A stretch of 64,000 bases of DNA, from positions 3,038,001-3,102,000 of the forward strand of contig NZ_CP049857.1 of assembly GCF_011299555.1 (NCBI RefSeq), written 5' to 3'. The translations under genes were made by a program, and so were the position numbers. This stretch comes from Dysgonomonas sp. HDW5A (lineage in GTDB: Bacteria; Bacteroidota; Bacteroidia; Bacteroidales; Dysgonomonadaceae). Under the pieces are notes generated by a model. The model ran no database searches and was not told the origin of the DNA. It saw only the letters and a list, made by a program, of their open reading frames with translations. This document shows, piece after piece, positions 45,737-54,771 of the stretch (its first letter is position 1; each line of letters opens with the position of its first letter).

Positions 45737-47191
45737 TTAATTGTCTTTACTTTCGAGCCACAGCTTATATTGCGAAAGGTTATCTAGAGCCTCTCTTAAA
45801 CCTGTCTGCGAGGCTTTTTCAAAGTAGTGTAAGGCACTTTGATAATCACCCTTGTGGAATAGTGCCACCGCCATGTTGTTCCAACCCTCCGGTTTGTCGG
45901 TATGCTGCAACCCGGTTATGGGATTGTCGAACGAGCCGGTTTCGATATCCGAAGTCAGGCTGTTGAATAGAGCTACCGCATCTTCAGGGTATAATCTCAC
46001 AGCTATATTGAAAGTCTCTTTAAACTCTTTACTTCCTTTTTCATAGCTGTTAGCCACCATAAACATCTCATTGAGACTAAGCTGTTGAGGTTTTACATTT
46101 ATCAAAGCTTTTGATTGGTTGATGTCCAATCCGCGGACAGTGTAAAATATATCGTAGCTGTTTCGCCGCAAACCAGGGAAATCAGTTTCGAGAAGATTAC
46201 GATAAATAGCTCCACTTCGGAGGTTCTTTAAAGCGGCTTTACGTTTGTTTATATCGTTGGTATTGTCTATAATCTGCAATATGTCATTCCGGTAGGAGTA
46301 ATCCGATTGGCTTATCAGGGTTCTCAGTCCTTGCCAGTCTTCTCCTTTCCAGTTTGTTGTGATCAGATTTTGAGGCAGATTATGTTTGTTTATTAGATAA
46401 GCCATAAAAGTGTTAGCACGTTTCTCGGATAGCAACATATTGTATGCAGCGTCTCCATCGGGAGAAGCATATCCGGTAACAACTATTTTATCCAATACGA
46501 TATTAGGATCATTTTTTATTTCAGAAATAATCCGATCCACTTCTTTCAGAACAGCATCATTATTCTTGAAATTTCGGTCTATATCGGATTTGCTGATAGC
46601 ATAATCCAAGCTTGCCGAGTAAGAGTCGGCACGGTGTTTTACAGCTTCCACGGCTGGAATAAGATAGGCTAATTCAAACTGTGGAGTATAAGGTGGTGGA
46701 AGTTCTAATTTTTGTCCCGGATGTGTGATGTTTCCCTTATCTGCACAGTTACAACCGGTTACCGACTCTATAAAAACCAACTCACTGCTTCGCATCCATG
46801 AAGAGTAATCTGCATCAATTGAATAAGAGAACTGTTGGGATTTGCCATTGTTGCGTTTAACGATGCCCGCTGTATTTTCGGGATAACTGTAGTTACCGAA
46901 ACCTATAGCACGCTGATTGACTTTATTACGTGTACTTCCATTAATAATCAGAGGTTCGAACTCCATTTGATCGGTTCCGTCCAATGACCTGATTACTGGG
47001 GTTATAGTAAACATATCATTTGCTGCCACCTTTAACTTATCCAAGATGATATCGGCATTTACAATCACCTTGTTATTCTGTTTGGCATAAGTGGAAACTT
47101 CAACTGATACTTCTCCTTTGTATATTTTTTTTGCTATACCCGGTTGGATTATCAGCGCCACTAGGGTTATGATTAAAATATTCTTTTTCAT
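45737..47191 (-). CDS. DUF3868 / OmpA-like protein of the fimbrial operon
   Basis: 484 residues with signal peptide ending IAK. N-terminal about 150 residues match DUF3868 (VSVEVSTYAKQNNKVIVNAD, QMEFEPLIINGSTRN). Residues about 230-330 have an OmpA-like peptidoglycan-binding core (LDKIVVTGYASPDGDAAYNM, SEKRANTFMAYLI). The C-terminus is a TPR-like helical region (GWNNMAVALFHKGDYQSALH). Such genes precede type V pilins in Bacteroidales; a role linking assembly to the wall is inferred. The ORF stops 63 bp before the pilin start. Confidence 0.8.
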   Translation of the reverse strand: MKKNILIITLVALIIQPGIAKKIYKGEVSVEVSTYAKQNNKVIVNADIILDKLKVAANDMFTITPVIRSLDGTDQMEFEPLIINGSTRNKVNQRAIGFGNYSYPENTAGIVKRNNGKSQQFSYSIDADYSSWMRSSELVFIESVTGCNCADKGNITHPGQKLELPPPYTPQFELAYLIPAVEAVKHRADSYSASLDYAISKSDIDRNFKNNDAVLKEVDRIISEIKNDPNIVLDKIVVTGYASPDGDAAYNMLLSEKRANTFMAYLINKHNLPQNLITTNWKGEDWQGLRTLISQSDYSYRNDILQIIDNTNDINKRKAALKNLRSGAIYRNLLETDFPGLRRNSYDIFYTVRGLDINQSKALINVKPQQLSLNEMFMVANSYEKGSKEFKETFNIAVRLYPEDAVALFNSLTSDIETGSFDNPITGLQHTDKPEGWNNMAVALFHKGDYQSALHYFEKASQTGLREALDNLSQYKLWLESKDN

Positions 47192-47203
47192 TGTTTTCGT
47201 ATT

Positions 47204-47797
47204 TTACCGTAAATAATAAATAAGGGAGATACCGGCTTTTGTGGGGCCAAAATAATTTTTGTCATCCGATTTTATTTTTTTACCACATTCCTCACAAGGG
47301 TATTTATCGAAATGTGTGCGTATATATCCCATTCCAAGGGTCGCCTCTATGCTCCAGCGTTTACTGAGTATCCATTGATGTCCCACACTGATACCACCTC
47401 CATAGAAGTAGCCTTCGTAGCGGTAATCTTGCAAAGATTTATACATTCCGAATGGTAATTTTATTTTTGCCATATTGTATTCGCCACCAAGCAGGTGAAC
47501 CCCTACAAATGTGCCATTAAATGTTTCACAAAACCACCATCTGAATTCGGGCTGTATCAGGTAATGTTTTAATTTCTTATTATCACTGAATTCCCAGGGA
47601 TTATACCCTCCATACAACTCCAGGCTGGTTTTGTCGCTTAGCCCTATTTCAAAAGCCAGATTCGGCGTGGCCGTAGCACCATAGAGCAGGTTGGTTTTTA
47701 ATGAAGCTTTTTGTGCGTAAGTTGTCAGTGACATCAGAAGCAGGACTAAAAGAAGCACTAATGCTTTTTTCTTTGTGTTTGCTTTTGTCTTATTCAT
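47204..47797 (-). CDS. DUF3575 outer-membrane barrel, first gene of fimbrial operon
   Basis: 197 residues, signal peptide ending TYAQ. DUF3575 features: LKTNLLYGATATPNLAFEIG, DKTSLELYGGYNPWEF, YLIQPEFRWWFCE, GYFYGGGISVGHQWILSKRW and IEATLGMGYIRTHFDKYPC, ending in Arg. An eight-stranded small outer-membrane barrel is expected. DUF3575 and DUF3868 genes recur together at the head of Mfa-type loci. The gap to the next gene is 12 bp. Confidence 0.85.
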   Translation of the reverse strand: MNKTKANTKKKALVLLLVLLLMSLTTYAQKASLKTNLLYGATATPNLAFEIGLSDKTSLELYGGYNPWEFSDNKKLKHYLIQPEFRWWFCETFNGTFVGVHLLGGEYNMAKIKLPFGMYKSLQDYRYEGYFYGGGISVGHQWILSKRWSIEATLGMGYIRTHFDKYPCEECGKKIKSDDKNYFGPTKAGISLIYYLR

Positions 47798-48275
47798 TTG
47801 AATTTGTTTTTTTGTATATTATAATCAGTCTTTTCCGTATGGTATATTTCGCTTTTTATATTGCAAATAAAACATGATTTATTTTGTTTGGTTTTACCAA
47901 ATCGTATATTTAAAATAGGTGAATTGTAAAAGTTTATATTTATTTTTATGACAAAATGTAAATCAATTACGAATAGGTTCAACTGTCTGATTATGAATGT
48001 TTAATTGGAGAGTATTTGGGTTTTATTTTTAATTTATTAGAAGAGAAAAAATAAAATATGCGATCTTTTTTATCTGTTCGGAAAGTAAATTTAAGGAACA
48101 AATTAGATCTTGGCGTATTGTAAATTAATAGTCAAAAATGTAAATCAAAAACGCCAGTGTTAAATTTACTTTTTGGATATCTTTATTTGTTTATTTTCGT
48201 GATATTTGTGTATAAAGTAACTGCTAGTTCAGTTTGATAGAGTAGTGTATTCAACTAAAATGGTCCAGATAGTTT
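47798..48275. promoter_or_regulatory. Divergent control region between fimbrial operon and its regulators
   Basis: 478 bp of AT-rich DNA carrying the promoters of both divergent units. It contains two direct copies of an 18-mer differing at two positions: AAATGTAAATCAATTACG (47954-47971) and AAATGTAAATCAAAAACG (48136-48153), plus related GTAAATTTAAG and GTTAAATTTAC stretches. GATATTTG at 48201 is one base off TAnnTTTG. The repeats are candidate sites for the adjacent AraC-type regulators. A minus-strand 62-codon frame at 47794-47982 was rejected. Confidence 0.55.
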
Positions 48276-49511
48276 ATGGATTTAGAAAATGTTTTAGCCA
48301 TAGTTGTTTATTCGGTTCCGGTATATTCATCGATAACCGGTGCCTTGTTGATGATGCTTACATACCGCGACTGTATAAGTTACTCCGAAAGCAGAATTAA
48401 ATTTCTGTTGATATTTTATTATATATTCGCCTCCTTTATTTGGTTGGGTACTATCGCATTTCATTTCAGCCAGTCTTTGTTTATTTACCTGAACCCATTT
48501 TTTTATCTTTCTCTACTTCTTGCCTCTGTTACATTATACCATTTTATCTTTTATTTGACGGCTACCCAAAAAGATAAGCATTTCTCGATGTGGCATTACT
48601 TGCCTCCCCTAGTTATTTTTCTAATCATTTTCATCTGGTCTTTTTTTATTCCTTATGATGTGCAGTATGCTATCGTCTCTGGTAACGATACTGTTGTTCC
48701 CGAATACAAGTATTACTCGATGTTTTATATATCGAAGCATGCTTTGCGTATTATTTATCTGAGTGTATATATTTTTCTTAGTGTACGCAGGCTCTATTTC
48801 TATTCCAGAGTAGTTATCAACTATTATGGGGCGGAATATAAAAAATACATTTTTTGGCTATGGTACATTCTGGGATTAAGCATAATATTGATATTAGTAA
48901 GCATCATCACCGCTTTATCTCCTTATACACATATTCATAAATTCCTCAGCAATATTTTCATTGTATTGGTGATAGCTACGGCACATGCCGTATTGGTATA
49001 CAATATTATCCGGCGTAATTATTACCTCATATTTTCAGAAAAAAAAATTTCTATTCAACAAAGCGGTCCAGAGCAAAATGCAGATATAGGTTTACCCGCA
49101 TCAAAAAAGGCAAATCTTCCGAGAAGACCTTATACACGACATCATAAGCAGTTTAAAATAAGCGAATTTACAATGGGTGGCGGACTGAGAAAAAAACAAT
49201 TTGAACAGTATTTCAAGGAATATAAGCCTTTCCTGAATCCTGATTTTCGCATTACTGACTTGATAGAACCTTTCGGAGTTAATCGTACCTATATATCACG
49301 CTTTGTAAACACTGAATATGGGATGAATTTCAGTCGTTATGTAAACCGTTACAGACTGCAGAGGCTCGAAGTGCTGATGTCTCTACCTTCAGGCAAAGGG
49401 AAAAGTCTTCAGGATTTACTTAAATTGGCCGGTTTTGGTAGCTACCGTAGTTATATGAGAGCCAAACTTATAGAGGATGAAGAAGCAAATAAAAAGAAGA
49501 GAAAAAGATAA
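48276..49511 (+). CDS. Membrane-embedded AraC-type regulator (first of tandem pair)
   Basis: 411 residues. Residues 1-250 contain about seven transmembrane segments (VVYSVPVYSSITGALLMMLT; FLLIFYYIFASFIWLGTIAF; YLPPLVIFLIIFIWSFF; WLWYILGLSIILILVSIITA). After a polar linker, residues about 305-405 form an AraC-like DNA-binding domain (FRITDLIEPFGVNRTYISRF, NFSRYVNRYRLQRLE, LLKLAGFGSYRSYMR) with a basic end. Such membrane-bound regulators sense an envelope signal and control adjacent surface structures. The stop overlaps the ATG of the second regulator (TAATG), so the two are coupled. Divergent from the fimbrial operon, which is the likely target. Confidence 0.8.
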   Translation: MDLENVLAIVVYSVPVYSSITGALLMMLTYRDCISYSESRIKFLLIFYYIFASFIWLGTIAFHFSQSLFIYLNPFFYLSLLLASVTLYHFIFYLTATQKDKHFSMWHYLPPLVIFLIIFIWSFFIPYDVQYAIVSGNDTVVPEYKYYSMFYISKHALRIIYLSVYIFLSVRRLYFYSRVVINYYGAEYKKYIFWLWYILGLSIILILVSIITALSPYTHIHKFLSNIFIVLVIATAHAVLVYNIIRRNYYLIFSEKKISIQQSGPEQNADIGLPASKKANLPRRPYTRHHKQFKISEFTMGGGLRKKQFEQYFKEYKPFLNPDFRITDLIEPFGVNRTYISRFVNTEYGMNFSRYVNRYRLQRLEVLMSLPSGKGKSLQDLLKLAGFGSYRSYMRAKLIEDEEANKKKRKR

Positions 49512-50599
49512 TGGAAACGAGAGAAGTTATTTCAATAATAAATTTTAGTGGACCGTTTATTACTGCATTGTTTTGCCTAGTTCTCATTATAGTCCGCTAC
49601 AGTCAAAGGGACGAGTATACCCGTACCATCCTTTTAAGGTTGTTAATGATATATTATACAACGATTATCTGTGTTAGTTTTGCATCCTTCTCGTTTGTTT
49701 ATTTGCGTCCGGTATATGTGTTGATTAATTCACTCTCTATGCTGTCTATCCTGTATTCGATAGTCATTATATTTCATATCATCCACTTGGTAACGGCTAC
49801 GGGAAAACCAAAACCTTTTTCGTTTATACATTATCTCACACCAGCTGTTGTTACCTTAGTACAGTATTATTGGTCATATTATTTTATATTGAAAACTGAT
49901 CCGGTAATTATTTATAGTAGTTATTGGTTTCTTGCTGTTTCATCTTTTAAACTGGGTATTTGGATTGTCTATGGAACTGTTTACTCTCTGTCTGGTTTAC
50001 AGAGGATTATCAGGTATAAAGAAATCATCATGAATTATTCGGCCGATGAAGACCGTTCTTCAATGAGGTGGCTTTATACGGTTATTATATGTACAATTGC
50101 ATTGATACCACCCACATTTTTATATGTTTTTCTAAGAAATGAAGTTGTTTTGGTATCTATCTTTTCCTTAATGACTAATTTTATACTGCAACTGCAATTG
50201 GTTGTGCTAGCATATAATATGTTTACCGAAAATTATGTGATCATGTACCCGGTAGGAAGTAATCCGGAAACAGAAAATACTGTTTTAGTCAAAATCGATA
50301 AGAACCATTTTGAACAGTTTATGCGGGAGAAAAAGCCCTATCTAAATCCGGGACTTCGAATTACCGACCTCATGCGTGAGTTGTGTACCAACCGTAGTTA
50401 TCTTTCGGGCTATATCAATAAGACTTATTCTATGAGCTTCAGTCGCTATATTAATACCTGTCGGTTAAGAGAGTTGAAACGTATGCAAAACGATCCTAAA
50501 CTATCTGCTTATGACAGTGAATCACTCATTATTAAAGCCGGATTTAGAAGTATAAGAGGTTACCAGCGGTTTATAAAACAAGAAAAAGCAAATGTATAG
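49511..50599 (+). CDS. Membrane-embedded AraC-type regulator (second of tandem pair)
   Basis: 362 residues, same design as its upstream neighbour: about six or seven transmembrane segments (FITALFCLVLIIVRYSQRDE; VYVLINSLSMLSILYSIVII; WLYTVIICTIALIPPTFLYV), then a shorter linker and an AraC-like domain (LRITDLMRELCTNRSYLSGY, MSFSRYINTCRLRELKRM, LIIKAGFRSIRGYQRF). The pair arose by tandem duplication but the linkers and helices have diverged, so they may form a heterodimer or read different signals. Starts by TAATG overlap with the first. Confidence 0.8.
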   Translation: METREVISIINFSGPFITALFCLVLIIVRYSQRDEYTRTILLRLLMIYYTTIICVSFASFSFVYLRPVYVLINSLSMLSILYSIVIIFHIIHLVTATGKPKPFSFIHYLTPAVVTLVQYYWSYYFILKTDPVIIYSSYWFLAVSSFKLGIWIVYGTVYSLSGLQRIIRYKEIIMNYSADEDRSSMRWLYTVIICTIALIPPTFLYVFLRNEVVLVSIFSLMTNFILQLQLVVLAYNMFTENYVIMYPVGSNPETENTVLVKIDKNHFEQFMREKKPYLNPGLRITDLMRELCTNRSYLSGYINKTYSMSFSRYINTCRLRELKRMQNDPKLSAYDSESLIIKAGFRSIRGYQRFIKQEKANV

Positions 50600-50800
50600 A
50601 TGGATTAAATACCATTTTTTATACCCTATTACCAAGATTATAAGCTACTCCGCCTATAAGGGCATAAAAATAAGTTTTTCATTTGATGAAAGGCTATACC
50701 ACAAACCCGAAAGAATTTATACGTATCAATTGCAAAAAATAGGCTCAGAACTAATTCTAATGACAACTGTTTTATAAAGATATACAAAATAGCAGGAACT

Positions 50801-51547
50801 ATGTGTTATTATAATAGTATGTCAAAGAAAGCCAAAGAACTGGCAGTTCGATACGGTCGTAAAACAGATATAATTGAAATAGTAAAAGAGATTATCGAAG
50901 AACAGTCCCGGGTTAATGCGTTCTCTAATCCTGCCTATCCGATCATAACTAGCGACGACGAAATACAAGCCCTAAACTGGGGTTTAATACCCTTCTGGGT
51001 AAAGCCCAAAGAAGATACAGAGAAAGGCAGGGATGAAGCAGAAAAAGACGCTTTTTCCATTCGCAAAGGCACTTATAATGCAAGAAGCGAAACGATATTC
51101 GAAAGACCATCATTCAGGACACCCATCTTAAGCCGTCGATGTTTAATTCCGAGTACAGGATATTTCGAGTATCATCACAATAATGATAAAACTAAAACTC
51201 CTTATCTTATCTATCTGCCAGATGAAGAGGTGTTTTCGATGGCTGGTGTGTATGATAGTTGGATAAGCCCGAAAACAGGGAAAGTATATAATACCTTTTC
51301 AATGATAACGACCCAAGCCAACGAGCTGACCTATGAAATACACAATGGAGGAAAGAATCCACACCGAATGCCTGTGATAATAAATAAACAAGATGAAGAA
51401 AAGTGGTTAGATCCGAAGTTGAATAAGCTCGATATCCAAAGTATGCTAAAACCTTTTGAAGCTTCCCTGATGGATGCTTATGCAGTTGACCGAAATTTGT
51501 TTCTAAATGGAAACCCACATAACCCAAGTATAATGGAACGGGTGTAA
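50801..51547 (+). CDS. yedK: SRAP-family (HMCES/YedK) abasic-site shielding protein
   Basis: 248 residues beginning Met-Cys, with Cys2 as the nucleophile that forms a thiazolidine crosslink to abasic sites in single-stranded DNA. Other conserved residues are visible: N93 in TYNARSETI, E123 in GYFEYHH and H188 in NPHRMPVII, together with ALNWGLIPFWVKP. It contains an insertion (KEDTEKGRDEAEKDAFSIRK) also seen in Bacteroidota members. Protects abasic sites at stalled forks. Single gene; no link to neighbours is evident. Confidence 0.9.
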   Translation: MCYYNSMSKKAKELAVRYGRKTDIIEIVKEIIEEQSRVNAFSNPAYPIITSDDEIQALNWGLIPFWVKPKEDTEKGRDEAEKDAFSIRKGTYNARSETIFERPSFRTPILSRRCLIPSTGYFEYHHNNDKTKTPYLIYLPDEEVFSMAGVYDSWISPKTGKVYNTFSMITTQANELTYEIHNGGKNPHRMPVIINKQDEEKWLDPKLNKLDIQSMLKPFEASLMDAYAVDRNLFLNGNPHNPSIMERV

Positions 51548-51605
51548 ATTAATTTGCTAAACTTGCCCCGACTTATTTACATACTTAATAGGCACTTTGG
51601 ATTCT

Positions 51606-51637
51606 TTTGTATTGAATGGAAGTGCTTATTATCTTTG
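51606..51637 (+). promoter_or_regulatory. Promoter with TTTG and TATCTTTG elements
   Basis: TTTG (51606-51609) is followed 20 bp later by TATCTTTG (51630-51637), an exact match to TAnnTTTG with near-canonical spacing. The ATG at 51642 lies only four bases after it, so the transcript would start at or beside the codon. Confidence 0.6.
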
Positions 51638-51641
51638 CAAC

Positions 51642-51818
51642 ATGAAGCCACTCATAACAGGAAAAACCTACAACATGCAATTATTTTACAACCCGGATCG
51701 GATTGAAGCCATGTACTTAAAATATTACACTGATCTTTTTGGTGAAGAGTATGAATCTGTTTTTATTACTTCAGATGGCAGACTCTTTGAAATCGGGAGT
51801 GTGGAGAAATGGGATTGA
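51642..51818 (+). CDS. Small hypothetical protein (58 aa), possibly leaderless
   Basis: 58 residues from ATG 51642 (MKPLITGKTYNMQLFYNPDR); an alternative start is the internal ATG at 51675. The frame is open to TTG 51597, but those codons overlap the promoter. Acidic C-terminus (YESVFITSDGRLFEIGSVEK). No signal peptide or known family. A leaderless mRNA or the later ATG would both reconcile gene and promoter. Confidence 0.5.
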   Translation: MKPLITGKTYNMQLFYNPDRIEAMYLKYYTDLFGEEYESVFITSDGRLFEIGSVEKWD

Positions 51819-51980
51819 TGGAATTTAAAGCTATTTCTACAGTAGGTTTATTTAATAATTACCTAAATGAGAATCTCTAGCTCAATAATCTAATTTTGAA
51901 GTATAAGTTTTACAAAGTAGTAGTTGCTTTAACTCGGTCTTGTGGTATTAAGTTTGGCGTATAGTTTCAACGGAAACAAA

Positions 51981-52012
51981 AAAGCACCTACAATATTACT
52001 TGTAAGTGCTTT
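51981..52012 (-). terminator. Terminator of tRNA-Pro transcript
   Basis: Arms AAAGCACCTACAA (51981-51993) and TTGTAAGTGCTTT (52000-52012) with a six-base loop. Read on the minus strand it comes 11 bp after the tRNA 3' end and is followed by a T-run. Its arms nearly repeat those of the hairpin at 7862-7895. Confidence 0.8.
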
Positions 52013-52022
52013 ATGATTTCAG

Positions 52023-52097
52023 TCGGGATGACACGATTCGAACGTGCGACCACACGCCCCCCAGACGTGTACTCTAACCGGGCTGAGCTACATCCCG
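52023..52097 (-). tRNA. tRNA-Pro (anticodon GGG)
   Basis: Minus-strand cloverleaf of 75 nt: acceptor arms CGGGATG / CATCCCG, T-loop GTTCGAATC, D-loop with TAGCTCAGCCCGGTTAGAG, anticodon stem CACGT / GCGTG with loop CTGGGGG, giving anticodon GGG (Pro, CCC/CCU codons). Discriminator base A; CCA is not encoded. No integrated element abuts it. Confidence 0.95.
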
Positions 52098-52233
52098 AAA
52101 TCGGATGCGAAAATACTACAATAATATATTATTTCCAAGTTTTATTTTAACTTAGTAGAAAAATAAGATTATCTAGTATCAGCAAGCGATCATATCTTTC
52201 TGTATAATATAGACTTAAATAAAAATATATAAT

Positions 52234-53997
52234 ATGGCTAAAAATACAATCTTCAAATATAAAAAATGGAGTCTTTTATTTTCGATATGTATTATCTTTT
52301 CGATAAGCCAGATTGGAGCTAAAGGGTTTCTGAGAACCGACGGAACGAAGATTGTAAATGACAATAGCGAAATACTTCTGCGTGGGATAGGTCTTGGCGG
52401 ATGGGTACTCCAAGAACCTTATATGCTGCAATTATCGGGACTTGCTAAAAATCAGACAGATATTAAACGCAAGATATATGATTTGATAGGGAAGGAGAGA
52501 ACGTCCGAATTTTATGCTGCATGGGTGAAGAATGGCATTCGGAAAGCCGATATTGATTCGCTTGCTAAATGGGGATTCAATAGTATCCGTCTGCCGATGC
52601 ATTATAATTTATATACTCTTCCTATCGAAAAAGAACCGATAAAAGGCGAAAATACATGGATCGAAAGTGGCTTTGCTCTTACTGACTCTATTCTCAACTG
52701 GTGTAAAGCTAATGAAATGTACCTGATACTCGACCTGCATGCTGCTCCGGGCGGACAGGGCAATGATCTGGCTATATCCGATGCTTCGGACGTGAAACTG
52801 TGGAACAGCGCTCAAAATAAAGCGAAAACCATTGCTCTGTGGCGTAAGCTTGCCGAACGCTATAAGAACGAAGAATGGATAGGTGGTTATGATATTCTCA
52901 ACGAACCTAATTGGGGATTTCAGGACTCCGAAGATATGAATGGTAACCGGGAGGAATTGAATGCTCCATTGCGTCAACTATATATAGATATAACTAAAGC
53001 CATAAGAGAGGTTGACCAAAAGCATTTTATTGTGATTTCTGGTAACGCTTGGGGAAATAACTATAATGGAATATTTCCGTTATGGGATGATAATATGGTA
53101 ATCAGTTTCCATAAATACTGGACGTATAACGACGATCAGTCGATAGCTAAATTTCTGGAATACCGAAAGCAATACAATGCTCCTCTTTGGATGAGTGAAT
53201 CGGGCGAAAACTCGAATACGTGGCATACCAATGCCATTAAATTATTCGAACAAAACGATATTGGCTGGTGCTGGTGGACATATAAGAAAATGGGATTCAA
53301 CTGCATGATGGAGATACCCACAAATTCCGAATACGAAAAAATAAAAGCTTATTGGAAAGGGGAGGGCACAAAACCAACTTCCGATGAGGCTTATAAAGGA
53401 CTGATGCAACTGGCATACGATTATAAAGTGGAAAATACCCTGTTCAAAAAAGACTTTACGGATGCTCTGTTCAGAAAGGTAAAGACAACTGCTACCAAAC
53501 CATTCAATAATTATTTGTTTAAAGAAAGAACTCCGCTGGTAATTAATGCTTCCGATTTTGATTTAGGGCGCAACGGCTATGCATATTTCGATAAAGATAC
53601 TGTCGATTATTGGGTGTCGAGCGGTGTTAAAGGATATGGCAACAAAGGGCGTGTGTACAGAAATGACGGGGTGGATATCATGCCATCGGACGATCCTCGA
53701 TCCAACGGGTATTGCCTATTTAGTATAGAACCCGACGAATGGGTACAATATACTATCAGCGTAAGAAAGCAGGGGAATTGTACTATAAACATCATAACTA
53801 AAGCTGTGGATGGAGCAGGAATGATTTATCTGACAGTTAACGGAAGAAAAACCAAGACGTTTACAACCTCAGACAATACAACCGACTGGAGTATCTTGGA
53901 GGTGAAAAATGTGAATCTAAAAAAAGGAATCAATACCATCAAGCTACATTTTATAAAGGGAGGTTTTAAAATAAGCCGAATCGAAATAAAGCGGTAA
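52234..53997 (+). CDS. Secreted GH5 glycoside hydrolase with C-terminal CBM
   Basis: 587 residues. N-terminal signal (LLFSICIIFSISQIGAKG). Residues about 30-380 are a GH5 TIM barrel: LRGIGLGGWVLQEPYML, WGFNSIRLPMHYNLY, LILDLHAAPGGQG, acid/base E224 in DILNEPNWGF and nucleophile E322 in LWMSESGENSN, with SFHKYWTY between. The start and the RGIGLGGW motif recall beta-1,3-glucanase/glucosidase-like GH5 enzymes, but the subfamily is not certain. Residues about 450-587 form a CBM6/35-like sandwich (YAYFDKDTVDYWVSSGVKGY, EWVQYTISV, INTIKLHFIKGGFKISRIEI). No SusC/D neighbours. It converges with the next gene over two bases. Confidence 0.85.
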   Translation: MAKNTIFKYKKWSLLFSICIIFSISQIGAKGFLRTDGTKIVNDNSEILLRGIGLGGWVLQEPYMLQLSGLAKNQTDIKRKIYDLIGKERTSEFYAAWVKNGIRKADIDSLAKWGFNSIRLPMHYNLYTLPIEKEPIKGENTWIESGFALTDSILNWCKANEMYLILDLHAAPGGQGNDLAISDASDVKLWNSAQNKAKTIALWRKLAERYKNEEWIGGYDILNEPNWGFQDSEDMNGNREELNAPLRQLYIDITKAIREVDQKHFIVISGNAWGNNYNGIFPLWDDNMVISFHKYWTYNDDQSIAKFLEYRKQYNAPLWMSESGENSNTWHTNAIKLFEQNDIGWCWWTYKKMGFNCMMEIPTNSEYEKIKAYWKGEGTKPTSDEAYKGLMQLAYDYKVENTLFKKDFTDALFRKVKTTATKPFNNYLFKERTPLVINASDFDLGRNGYAYFDKDTVDYWVSSGVKGYGNKGRVYRNDGVDIMPSDDPRSNGYCLFSIEPDEWVQYTISVRKQGNCTINIITKAVDGAGMIYLTVNGRKTKTFTTSDNTTDWSILEVKNVNLKKGINTIKLHFIKGGFKISRIEIKR

Positions 53998-53999
53998 TC

Positions 54000-54467
54000 T
54001 TATTCAATATCGAGTACCATCATAATATTGCATCGTTCGTAGACCGAATTACTTACGGTTACCTCTTCGAAGCCTAGTTTGTGATATAATATGATGGAAG
54101 ATTCGAGACGGGTATTTCCTTCAAGGAAGACTCGTTTTATACCTCTCTCTTTGGCATATTGTATGAGAGCTTCACCTAATTTGCGTCCCAATCCCAAACC
54201 CTGTGCCTGCGGGCTTACTGCCATTTTAGCCATTTCGAATGTTTGGTCTTCGGGATGGGCTATCAGGGCACAACAACCAACTACTTTACCGTTCATAATT
54301 GCCAGAAATATCTGTCCCCCTTTATTTAATATATACTCTTCTATATTGTTGAGAGTATATACATCTGATTCTTCGAGACGGAAATATCTAGTAATCCATT
54401 CCGTATTTAAAAGAATAAAAGCTTCTTTATATTCGGGTTTGTACAGTTCTATTCGAATAGTGTCCAT
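54000..54467 (-). CDS. GNAT N-acetyltransferase
   Basis: 155 residues with a complete GNAT fold: CCALIAHPEDQTFEMAKMAV, acetyl-CoA loop SPQAQGLGLGRKLGEALIQY, and IILYHKLGFEEVTV. Many close relatives are annotated only as GNAT family; substrate cannot be told. The stop is two bases from that of the GH5 gene. Confidence 0.85.
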   Translation of the reverse strand: MDTIRIELYKPEYKEAFILLNTEWITRYFRLEESDVYTLNNIEEYILNKGGQIFLAIMNGKVVGCCALIAHPEDQTFEMAKMAVSPQAQGLGLGRKLGEALIQYAKERGIKRVFLEGNTRLESSIILYHKLGFEEVTVSNSVYERCNIMMVLDIE

Positions 54468-54547
54468 ATTATATAAACTTAGTGATTAAGTAACAATCTT
54501 ATTATCTTTATAAAATCGATGAAGAAAATAAAACGGAGCAACCGGGG

Positions 54548-54736
54548 TTACAATAGTTTGGTAATAATAAAAGCGAATAAAAATATTACAGCAAACCCAA
54601 ATCCTAAGCTAGTCATTTGCTGATCGTCTTTTCTTCCTGTCAGGTGTTTTATGGTAATATCTTTTTTTCTTAAAATTTTATAGAAAAGTAGCCTTATGAC
54701 AGCACCGATAACACATATGAAGCCTAGTTTATCCAT
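54548..54736 (-). CDS. Small two-helix membrane protein (62 aa)
   Basis: 62 residues: a hydrophobic N-terminal segment (LGFICVIGAVIRLLFYKIL), a basic polar loop (RKKDITIKHLTGRKDDQQ) and a C-terminal helix (FGFAVIFLFAFIITKLL). Size and pattern resemble small Bacteroidota inner-membrane proteins. It diverges from the secreted gene at 54772 with only 35 bp between start codons. Function unknown. Confidence 0.5.
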   Translation of the reverse strand: MDKLGFICVIGAVIRLLFYKILRKKDITIKHLTGRKDDQQMTSLGFGFAVIFLFAFIITKLL

Positions 54737-54771
54737 ATCGCAAATATATATAGAAATTAATTTATACTATT

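Noticed and set aside
47794-47982. 62-codon minus-strand ORF upstream of the DUF3575 gene
   Set aside because: It lies in the fimbrial promoter region and consists of Asn/Lys/Ile-rich codons expected from AT-rich DNA.
50592-50777. 61-codon plus-strand ORF overlapping the second AraC regulator by 8 bp
   Set aside because: Basic, aromatic-rich product without recognisable features; the overlap might suggest coupling, but nothing else supports it.
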